A stretch of 64,000 bases of DNA. Origin: Anaerolineae bacterium. GTDB lineage: Bacteria > Chloroflexota > Anaerolineae > Aggregatilineales > J027. The stretch lies in contig JAJTXY010000002.1 in assembly GCA_021463865.1 (NCBI GenBank), forward strand, positions 128,219 to 192,218, given 5' to 3'. Position 1 is the first letter of the stretch, and each line of letters begins with the position of its first letter. A program made the translations under genes and the position numbers. This document shows, piece by piece, positions 8,416-17,300 of the stretch. Under the pieces are notes generated by a model. The model worked only from the letters and a program-made list of their open reading frames with translations. It searched no databases and was not told the origin of the DNA.

Positions 8416-9744
8416 ATGTTAGAGGCCGAAAACCTGATTTTTGAATCCTACAGCCGGGTGACTCCCTCACTGCATGGCTATGATTCGGCGACGCGCAACT
8501 TGGCAGGCATCCGACAGTTATTCCTTGAAGCCAAGTTGCCCTTCAATTTTGTCCCAACGATCACGGTCACAGGCAGCAAGGGCAAAGGCTCAACCTCGAT
8601 TTTTTGTGCGGCCCTCCTGCAAGGGTTGGGGCACACCGTCGGCCTATTAACCAGCCCCAGTTTTTTGAGTGTACGGGAACGGATTCGAGTCAATGGGCAG
8701 GCGATTTCCGAAGCGGCCTTTGTCGAAATTATGGATGATCTTGCCCCGAGTATTCGCCGGATTGACGCCGCGCTGCCCGCCGACCAATATCTCAGCCCGA
8801 CGGGGTTATTTCTGGCTTGGGCCATGCGCCATTTTATGCAAAGTGGGGTGACGGCGATGGTGTTGGAGGTAGGACGTGGGGGGCGTTTTGATGATGTGCG
8901 CCTGATTGAAAATCGCGTCAGTTGCTTTACCCCGATTATGGCAGAGCATCTGGATAAACTTGGCCCAACCGTTGCCGATGTTGTGTGGCACAAAACGGGG
9001 ATTATCAAATCCAACAGCGCCGCTGTGAGTGCCCCACAATCCCCGGAAGTGAGCCAACAAATAAGGCAGGCGTGTCATGAACTTGGGGCTTCCTTTCAGC
9101 AGGCCGGGCAGGATATTTTATTTGAGCAGCAGCGTGAATCGGGTTTCCAGCGTGTGGTTATCAAGGGCGATACTTTTGAACTCAACACCCCGGCGATTTA
9201 TCAGGCAACCAATTTAGCAACCGCCTATGCCGCCGTGTCCGCCCTACAGGTGGGGGATATTCATCAACCCGCCGTGTCCAAAATCATCCATGCGGTTCGA
9301 TTGCCGGGACGCTGTGATACGGTCAGTGATACCCCGTTGGTATTCGTGGACGGAGCGATCAATCGAGAATCCGCCAAACAGTTCCGAGACAGCGTTCTAA
9401 CACTCAGTCGCGGCCCGATCATTTTGGTGACAGCCCTGCCACACGACAAAGACCATGTTGGGCTACTCGAGACCCTGATGCCATATGCCGCCCACACCAT
9501 TATCACACAGGTCAGTGCCCAACATCTGCATTTTACGGATGCTGTGGCGCAGACCGCCCAACAATTATCCGCCGATGTCACCCATCAGCCTGCTGTGTTT
9601 GAAGCCTTTGCCCAAGCGATTGAGAGGGCAGGTCAAACGGGTACAATTTGGGTGGTCGGCACACAATCATTGGTGCGCGATGCCCTTCAATTTTGGCGGC
9701 AAGACCTCGAAAATCTACTTCACTCGAACCCACCCTCGGATTGA
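8416..9744 (+). CDS. folC: Folylpolyglutamate synthase / dihydrofolate synthase
   Basis: Encodes 442 residues, a Mur-ligase-family cytoplasmic enzyme that adds glutamate to folates with ATP. The P-loop VTGSKGKGST lies near residues 50-59, followed by LLTSPSFLSVRERIRVNG, the folate-binding loop of the family. MVLEVGRGGRFD and the central-domain KTGIIK motif are present. The C-terminal Rossmann domain includes LPGRCD, and VFVDGAIN where most homologues have DGAHN; the His-to-Ile change there is unusual. The gene starts 3 bases after the amidohydrolase-like gene and ends the operon. Whether it also has dihydrofolate synthase activity cannot be told. Confidence 0.92.
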   Translation: MLEAENLIFESYSRVTPSLHGYDSATRNLAGIRQLFLEAKLPFNFVPTITVTGSKGKGSTSIFCAALLQGLGHTVGLLTSPSFLSVRERIRVNGQAISEAAFVEIMDDLAPSIRRIDAALPADQYLSPTGLFLAWAMRHFMQSGVTAMVLEVGRGGRFDDVRLIENRVSCFTPIMAEHLDKLGPTVADVVWHKTGIIKSNSAAVSAPQSPEVSQQIRQACHELGASFQQAGQDILFEQQRESGFQRVVIKGDTFELNTPAIYQATNLATAYAAVSALQVGDIHQPAVSKIIHAVRLPGRCDTVSDTPLVFVDGAINRESAKQFRDSVLTLSRGPIILVTALPHDKDHVGLLETLMPYAAHTIITQVSAQHLHFTDAVAQTAQQLSADVTHQPAVFEAFAQAIERAGQTGTIWVVGTQSLVRDALQFWRQDLENLLHSNPPSD

Positions 9745-9808
9745 CGGGTAGATACTCTAACCGAGTCCCCAAACCGAAGAAACCTCTTTTTAGCAAGGAA
9801 TAACCATA

Positions 9809-11599
9809 ATGTTAAAGCGCCTTTGCTGGGTGTGCTTGGTCGCCTTATATCTCTCAATTGGGTTGCCCCAAAGGAGTCATGCCCAAGACAATCCTATTCA
9901 AAAATTGACCTATGATGGCCTCGAACGCACCGTCTATGTTCATGTACCATCCTCCTATTCCGAAAGCCAATCCCTCCCATTGGTATTGATGCTGCACCCC
10001 TTTGCATCATCCGGGAAAGCCATCGCCGCACTGACCGGATTGGATGCGGCTGCCGATGAACAAGGATTTATCGTAGCGTATCCCGACAGCTATGATTTAC
10101 GCTGGGATGATGGTCGCAGTGCCTATTCGCCCCTCCCCGAAACCGAGCCAGTGGATGATCTCGGCTTTATCAACTATCTCCTAGACGAATTGAGCGCGAC
10201 TTACTCCATTGACGAACAGCAGATTTATTTGGTGGGATCAGGCAATGGAGGGTTAATGGCCTATCGGTTGGCCTGCGAATCACCGGAACGATTTGCGAAA
10301 GTAGTGATTGGTAGCGCCCTCATTTGGAATTATCACGAAGAACTATGCCCCACCGCCGCAACCGCCCCCGTTTCAATGCTCATAATGGTCGGCAGCAATG
10401 ACTTTTACTATCCCTTGGAGGGGCGCAATGTCAGTTCGGGGGATTCTGCGCCACCCCTGCGTGTGCAAAGCATGGGAGGTACACTACGATTTTGGGGCGA
10501 ACGGAATGGCTGTGATTTAAATGAATTTCAGATTTTTACCGAGCCGGACATCCGCCTGTACCAAGACTGTGGGAACGGATCATCGTTAGCCTTTCTCTCG
10601 ATTGAAAATGCTGGCAACAATTGGTTGCGTAGCACAAGCGACCATCAACTCAATCAGTTTGGCGTAGATTACACACAAATCGCCATACGTTATCTATTTG
10701 GCCGACAGGATGATGAGGATTGGCAGGCATTAGCAACAAAAATGATCCAAGAAGCCGTTGCGCCCGCAACATTGGCCCGCAACTACACCGTCTATGTCCC
10801 TCCTAGTTATGACCCCACCCAACCGACAGCGGTAGTAATCGCCCTACATGGCCGGCCTGATACGGGAGCAGGTTTTGCCTATTTACTGGATTTAAACCGC
10901 GTGGCCCGCATCGAAAATTTCATTGCGGTCTATCCAGATGGCATCAATCAAGGCTGGAATTACACCCTCGATTACCCCGGTTATGGGGATAACGAAATTG
11001 ACGACGTGGGGTTTCTACGGACGCTTGTTAACGATTTAGCGCTTGATTTGAATGTAGATACGCAACGGGTTTACTTAATGGGCTTCTCAAATGGCGGCTT
11101 TATGACCCAAGCAATGGCCTGTAAAGCCTATGACCAATTTGCGGCTTTTGCGATTATTGGCGCGACGGCCTTCCCCGGCTTTGAAGTCTTTTGCACCGAA
11201 ACCGCCGCGATTCCGTTGTTGTTCATACATGGCACTTTGGACGCGAGCATTCCGTGGGAGGGTCTGCGCCAACGCGGGCAGTGGGTAACCTACCCTGTAT
11301 CGGAGTCGTTAGGTTTTTGGGCAGTCCATAATGCGTGTGACCCGAATCAGGTTGATTTTACCGACCTACCCCCAGCTGGAAATTCACCCGGTACGTCGGT
11401 AAGAATCTATGAATTTAAAGGCTGTGCCGACGAGGTTAACATCATTTTTTATGAAATTGACGGCGGCGGGCACAATATCCCCGGCGTTCCCGGACGGCTC
11501 GACGCAGAACGCTTTGGGGCAGTCAACATGGATATTGATGCCCCAAGCGTCATTTGGGAATTCTTGTCGCAATATACTCTCGACTCATCAGATCAATAG
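9809..11599 (+). CDS. Secreted tandem PHB-depolymerase/feruloyl-esterase-like protein with a degenerate first domain
   Basis: Encodes 596 residues with a signal peptide (1-25, cleavage near SHAQ) and two homologous alpha/beta-hydrolase domains of the LpqC/poly(3-hydroxybutyrate) depolymerase esterase type, at about 30-305 and 320-590. The second domain has a complete set: GFSNG near 424 with the nucleophile Ser, GTLDAS near 475 with the Asp, and GGGHN near 552 with the His. In the first domain the equivalent positions read GSGNG near 140 (Ser to Gly), GSNDF near 195 (Asp kept) and AGNN near 268 (His to Asn), so it is probably inactive and may bind substrate. The protein would act outside the cell on ester-linked polymers. 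An aagga site precedes the ATG. The 3' end overlaps the convergent glycosyltransferase gene by 7 bases. Confidence 0.88.
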   Translation: MLKRLCWVCLVALYLSIGLPQRSHAQDNPIQKLTYDGLERTVYVHVPSSYSESQSLPLVLMLHPFASSGKAIAALTGLDAAADEQGFIVAYPDSYDLRWDDGRSAYSPLPETEPVDDLGFINYLLDELSATYSIDEQQIYLVGSGNGGLMAYRLACESPERFAKVVIGSALIWNYHEELCPTAATAPVSMLIMVGSNDFYYPLEGRNVSSGDSAPPLRVQSMGGTLRFWGERNGCDLNEFQIFTEPDIRLYQDCGNGSSLAFLSIENAGNNWLRSTSDHQLNQFGVDYTQIAIRYLFGRQDDEDWQALATKMIQEAVAPATLARNYTVYVPPSYDPTQPTAVVIALHGRPDTGAGFAYLLDLNRVARIENFIAVYPDGINQGWNYTLDYPGYGDNEIDDVGFLRTLVNDLALDLNVDTQRVYLMGFSNGGFMTQAMACKAYDQFAAFAIIGATAFPGFEVFCTETAAIPLLFIHGTLDASIPWEGLRQRGQWVTYPVSESLGFWAVHNACDPNQVDFTDLPPAGNSPGTSVRIYEFKGCADEVNIIFYEIDGGGHNIPGVPGRLDAERFGAVNMDIDAPSVIWEFLSQYTLDSSDQ

Positions 11600-14223
11600 G
11601 GAGTAAGGGCGTCACGGGGAATCGGCTCATAAGTTCTGCCATCGTCCAAAGACCACCCTAGATGAATGCGTGAGTAGTAGGCGACATCCAATAACCGCAC
11701 CTCAATCGGATGTCGCCCCGCTTTTAGTTCAAGCATCGTGGTAATGGGGTTGGATCCATCACTGCCACTTACAAGGAGCACCCCGTCCAGCGAAACCGCA
11801 CCCGCCGTGAGTACCCGCAGGCCAATGCCATAGACCCCATCGGTTGGGATATTCAAAAAGCCCTTCCAAATCACGGTATAGGGACGCGGCATCGGTAATT
11901 TATGAAAGTAGACATCCAGAAAGGGATCAATGCGTTCTAGTGCTGGCGGCCCACTCCATTCCGCATTGGCATAAAAATAACCGTGCAGGCCATTATTCGT
12001 CACCGGGCCATGGTACAACATCCAGTTCGGCACTGTGCTCTTCACCGTATAATCCCGTACCTCCCATTCGAGTCCTTGACCGGGGGTTATTTGAATAGCA
12101 TGGTTGCCTTTTGCCAGTAAGCGGCCTTCGCCAGACGGCCACACCTCGCCGTCAATCATCAATTGCCCTTGAGTGAAAATTTGATATTCGCCGTATTGAG
12201 GTGCATATAAAACTCCAGTGCCATCCTCGTTCAGGCCTTGTATTGCGGTAATGTCCTCTGGGGTCAAATCAATGACGTACATCAACGGATCATCGGCAAA
12301 TTCGCCCCGCACCCCATAGTCACCCGATGTGATCGTCGTGAATTTGGCATTGGGATACAACACTTGAGCATATTCATAAGCGAGCTGTTCAGAGAAATGC
12401 AGAATAAGCGTAATCGGCCCTGTTGGTGGCGGGATGCGTAATGGTAGAGTGTCAGGGAAATCCACTAGCTCTGATTGCTGCTGATAATCCGGGACTAGAA
12501 ACTGCATATTCGGTTCGCCATACATTTGTGGGCTAATGTAAAACCTGCTGTCGGGTCGCGCTCGCATGAGATGGCCCGCGATAGTTGGGAATGTCGAATG
12601 GCTCAACCAAACATCTTGATCACGTGCCTGTCGCTCGAAATATTTGTCATAATTGAGATATAGAGTAGTCGCCAAAAGGATACTCAAAACGCCTATCGCT
12701 AAGGGCCGCAATTTGGCCTTAATGAGAATGTGTCCGATTTCTTCAAGTGTTAGGGCTGAAAAATAGGCGATGGCAGGCAGAATCCCAATCGTGCGCAAGC
12801 CTTGTGGTGCTTCATGATGGAGTGTTACGATTCCTGATGCTAAACTGACAATAAACAATCCGATAAAAAACCATTCCTCGGCATGTTTAAAATGACGCAG
12901 CGACAACCCAATGCCGAGTACAAAAACAACCCCGGTGATGGCATCCACCATTGGGTCAAAGGGCAAATTATGGCGACCATTGGCATCACCTTGCACATGG
13001 AACATGCGCAAATGTCTATCTAGACTGATGTCGAGAGCGTCTTCCAAAGATACCCCCAACCGATTTTCCTCCCGAAAAACAGAGACGTCCTTGCTGCGAT
13101 TGGTGTATAGATCAGGGTCTAGTTTGTAAAAAATGAGGATCGGCATAAAGACCAAAAGTGCTGTTATTGCCCCAAAGCCAGTCATAAGAAGGGCTTGCGG
13201 TTTCCACCAACGCCATGCAATCAGTCCATAAATGACAAGCGGGATAAGGGCAAAACGAAAGGCAGCATAAAAATAGAGTCCGACTCCTACCGTCAACCCA
13301 GCCCACAAAGCATCACGCATCTGCCCATAGCGCACCATACGCATCAAGAAATAGAAGGTCAGTAGGGTAAAAAAGCATGTTTCAACGCCTGTCATAGCAA
13401 TCCGGCTAAAGGTGATACTCCACGAAAAGACCGCCATAAAGAACCCCATAAGCAGGCCAAACCATCGTCCACGCAGCAGATCACCCACCAAAAAGGCACT
13501 GACGACGGCTGCCACACCAAAAAACACATGCACAAGGCGTGGGCCAGCCACATTCGTATCGCCAAACATACGCATGGCTTGAGCATAGAGCATCAAATGG
13601 GGATATGTTATGTTCGGGACAAAAAAGGGGCGAAAGTTCACATCGTCCAGCATTCTACGCGCATCTAGGAGAGCCAATGCCTCGTCATACCAAATGCCGT
13701 TCGGAATATCTGTGAGTTTATAGATACGCAGAAATATCGCTACAAACAGGAGCAGTTGCAAAAATGCCGCTGTCGCCTGATTAATGACAATCTTCTTGGG
13801 AATAGCACGGGTCAATACGACTCCTCCGACTATCCAAAAAACCACTCCTAAAAGGAAATCATTCCACGTGTCTTGGGTAGGAAATTCCCCCGGTTTTGTC
13901 TTCAAAAATTCCTGTCCCGATGAAAGAATCAGACCGAGGCCAATCATTAAACCGATCATGCCTAGTACACGTCGCCAACCGCTCGCAACCCCTAATTGAC
14001 GTTTCTCAGGATAAGGTTTTGAGGGGGAAATGGGCGTAAAAACCAGCAGCAGGCTACCCAATCCCAACCAGCGCAACCCTCCCCATAGGTTCAAATCCTC
14101 AAAAGCCTGATGAGCCAGATAGCTGAGAAACAGAACTATCGGCAGAACGCCAAGCCCTACCCATTGATTCTGCTGTATTTTTTTCAGTTTTTCGCCGAGA
14201 TTCGATAACAAGGTTTGACTCAT
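11593..14223 (-). CDS. Dol-P-Man-type (GT39-like) membrane glycosyltransferase with C-terminal PA14-like domain
   Basis: Encodes 876 residues. About 12 membrane segments lie within residues 20-540. The loop motif GIWYDEALALLDARRM near 175 holds the Asp-Glu pair typical of GT39/PMT-type enzymes that use polyprenyl-phosphate sugars on the outer face of the membrane. The soluble C-terminal half is external. Its last 130 residues resemble a PA14 carbohydrate-binding fold (GLHGYFYANAEWSG, then DGVYGIGL, LDGVLL and LKAGRHPIEV). The start has an aaagg site 6 bases upstream. The gene diverges from another giant glycosyltransferase and converges with the tandem esterase gene. Acceptor and sugar are unknown. 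The family call is firm and the PA14 call fairly firm. Confidence 0.85.
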   Translation of the reverse strand: MSQTLLSNLGEKLKKIQQNQWVGLGVLPIVLFLSYLAHQAFEDLNLWGGLRWLGLGSLLLVFTPISPSKPYPEKRQLGVASGWRRVLGMIGLMIGLGLILSSGQEFLKTKPGEFPTQDTWNDFLLGVVFWIVGGVVLTRAIPKKIVINQATAAFLQLLLFVAIFLRIYKLTDIPNGIWYDEALALLDARRMLDDVNFRPFFVPNITYPHLMLYAQAMRMFGDTNVAGPRLVHVFFGVAAVVSAFLVGDLLRGRWFGLLMGFFMAVFSWSITFSRIAMTGVETCFFTLLTFYFLMRMVRYGQMRDALWAGLTVGVGLYFYAAFRFALIPLVIYGLIAWRWWKPQALLMTGFGAITALLVFMPILIFYKLDPDLYTNRSKDVSVFREENRLGVSLEDALDISLDRHLRMFHVQGDANGRHNLPFDPMVDAITGVVFVLGIGLSLRHFKHAEEWFFIGLFIVSLASGIVTLHHEAPQGLRTIGILPAIAYFSALTLEEIGHILIKAKLRPLAIGVLSILLATTLYLNYDKYFERQARDQDVWLSHSTFPTIAGHLMRARPDSRFYISPQMYGEPNMQFLVPDYQQQSELVDFPDTLPLRIPPPTGPITLILHFSEQLAYEYAQVLYPNAKFTTITSGDYGVRGEFADDPLMYVIDLTPEDITAIQGLNEDGTGVLYAPQYGEYQIFTQGQLMIDGEVWPSGEGRLLAKGNHAIQITPGQGLEWEVRDYTVKSTVPNWMLYHGPVTNNGLHGYFYANAEWSGPPALERIDPFLDVYFHKLPMPRPYTVIWKGFLNIPTDGVYGIGLRVLTAGAVSLDGVLLVSGSDGSNPITTMLELKAGRHPIEVRLLDVAYYSRIHLGWSLDDGRTYEPIPRDALTPY

Positions 14224-14350
14224 GCGAACCTTTTCCTGTTAAGGGATGTCAAGATTTCTAGCGCAGTGTGTAGATGCTTTATACTATAGGCGATGTTAGC
14301 TGCTATGACTGTAAGAAAATCTATTCGATTTTGCACTGCGGAACTGATGG

Positions 14351-17300
14351 ATGAAACAAAACAAATACTATTGGCTTGTTTTGGCGGGGATTCTCATTCT
14401 GGCGGGATGTTTACGCTATATTGGAATCAATTGGGATTATTATAGCCATAGCCACCCGGACGAATTATTCCTGACCGCCATCGCCACACGGGTTGGAGAT
14501 CGCAGTGAGCTACTCGATAACGTCAAAAAACGCTGTGCAGATGACCCCCGCCGCCACGCCTATTTCAATACGCGCTGTAGCCCCCTCAATCCCAATAATG
14601 TCAATGAAGGCAGCTACGCCTATGGCACTCTGCCAACCTTTATGGTGTATGCAGTGGGCGAAGTAGCAGCCGAGGTCACAGGCAATAAGCTCTGGCGTGA
14701 ATTCGACGGTCTCCACCTTGTTGGACGTTTTGTCAATGTAGTTGCCGATGTGTTGGCGACCCTGATGGTTTTCATCATTGGACGACGGCTTTTGGGCATC
14801 CGCAGCGGGCTATTTGCGTCCATGCTCTACGCCGCTGCCGCCCTACCCATTCAGCTTGCCCACTATTGGACGGTGGACACACTTGCCAATTTATTTTTCC
14901 TCATCGCGCTCTACGCCGCCGTCGTCATTAGCCAGCGGGGTCGAACATGGGCCTTTATCTTATTCGGTTTGGCGGTGGGGGCTGGCGTCGCCTCACGTAT
15001 CAATATTGCAATGGCGGCGGGCCTAGCTCCATTGGCAACTTTCATCTATCTCCGCACGCTCTATCTTCAAAAGCCGGATGCCTCACGCAAATTCCATTTT
15101 TTTCAGTGGGTACGGGTCGCGCTGTTGCTGGTCATTACAGCCGGGATTGGATTTTTGACCTTTCGCATTGCCCAACCCTATGCCTTTAAAGGGCCGGATA
15201 TTTGGGATCTGCAAGGCAATGAAAAATGGTTCGATGATATTGAGTACGTCTCGAAATTATCGTCCAAGCAGGATGACGGATGGCCGCCTTCGCACCAATT
15301 CGTCGGACGTCTCTCCTATTTCTATCCTTGGGCTAATATGGTGTTGTGGGGCATGGGGTTGCCGTTGGGAATTTTGGCAACCATCGCTCTGATCCAAGCC
15401 ATCAATAAACAAGTCCAGCAGTGGGAATTGTCGCCTCAAGTGGCGCTGCTCACGGCATGGTTTATCGCCTATTTTGGGTGGCATGGTCGGCTGCATTACA
15501 TGACAATGCGCTATTATCTGCCATTGTATGGCGTATTGTGTCTGCTATTGGCATGGTGGTTGCTGCAAATCCGACCCCGTTGGTCAGTACGCCTCCGGAA
15601 AGTTGTTGTCTTGGCTACATTTTTATGGGCTTTTGTTTTCACGGGCATTTATCGCGCCCCACAAACCCGTGTCGAGGCAGCACGCTGGATTGACCAAAAC
15701 ATACCAGCGGCGGTCACTGGTATTGGTGAGGATGGCACTTGGTATCATTTGACGCCGGGGCGTGGAATGCGGTATCGCATGGTCACGTATTACAAACCCG
15801 AACCCACCTTTGAACAACTTTCATATGAAAGCCGTCCCATCCACATCACGGGCGAGGACACAATTGTCTTTAAGCGTTTATGGCTGCGTTGGCTTGAACC
15901 TACCCCCATTCGCGTGAACGTGCAGTTTGTTGCCTTAGACGACAATGACATTGAAACCGAATTGCTGCTTGTTTTTGATGCCACCAGCGAAAATCCCCAT
16001 GAGATGCGGATAGATTTGCCGCCCGACAAACAAATCGAAGTGAAGCCGGGGGCCTATCGCTGGAAAATGACGGTTGAATGGGACACTGATGTTCCCATGA
16101 TTCATATCGTGCCCGCTATTGAATACCTCAACGTTACGAGTGACCTGTGGAGTATTGGGGCAATTCAGTTGCAACCAACAGGTCGGGCCAACATCATCCG
16201 TTATGCCATGACCGATCAGGATTATGCCTTTGGCTTCGTCCTCAAAGATCATGATCAAACCTTAAAGGGTCTTTATATTGCACACGCCATTGGCCTACCC
16301 AGCAACCTAACACTCGAAATTGAAGACGAAAAATACACCGCTACATTGGCCTCACAAGATTCCAGCACCAGCCTTTTAGGTGAAGGTCGGTATTTTGAAT
16401 TTGATGAGCCAATTCGTGTTCCCCATGATACTGCCATCAACATCACTTCGACCTATCCACTGTGGTTTACGGGTACGACTATTGCCAGTGAGGGTGAATG
16501 GGACTTTTCCACCCCCACCCGTATCTGTTTTGAGGCAGGTAAGGTTACTTTAGGTTATTTCCCACCGAAGAGATGCCTAAATCGAAGCGGGTATGATGAA
16601 GAATGGTATACCGAACTACCCCTGCAAGTCGTTGAGCATGATCGGCCCGAAAAGCAGCGATGGATGAGCGATGTACTGCTGTTGGCTGACTATATGACAA
16701 TTAGCACCAATCGTATGTATGATGCCTTGACGCGCAATGAAAAACTTTATTGGTTCACGATTGACTATTATGAGGATTTGTTTGGGGAAAAGCTGGGTTA
16801 TCACCAAATTGCCCGTTTTGATTCCCTCCCCCGTTTCGGCCCTCTAGTGATCCCCGATCAGGTATTACCCGATTGGCATCTGCCTAGATGGTTAAACGAA
16901 TTGGAGGCTGAAGAAGCCTTTACGGTGTATGACCATCCAACGATCTATGTCTTGGAGAACAGGGGTTTTGAGTCTAGCCAAATGACGGCCTTTGCTCCCT
17001 ATGTAGATGAGCGCAACCGCATTGATCTGGAGGAGGCTGCCGAACCCACCTATGTTGCACCGGAGAAAGCAGCCCGAAACCGTGAAATTCAATTACAGGT
17101 GGTTGTATTTGCCATAGGCTTTATTGCTATCAGTTGGTTGGCCTTCCCCTTGATGTTTGCATTGTTCCCATCCCTACCGTTGCGTGGGTATGGATTAGGG
17201 CGTGGTATCTCATGGTTGGTGTTGGCGCTTCTACCGTGGTGGTTGACCGCCGCATTCCATGTACGCCTGTGGACACGCCTAGCCCTCATCGGTTTCGTCA

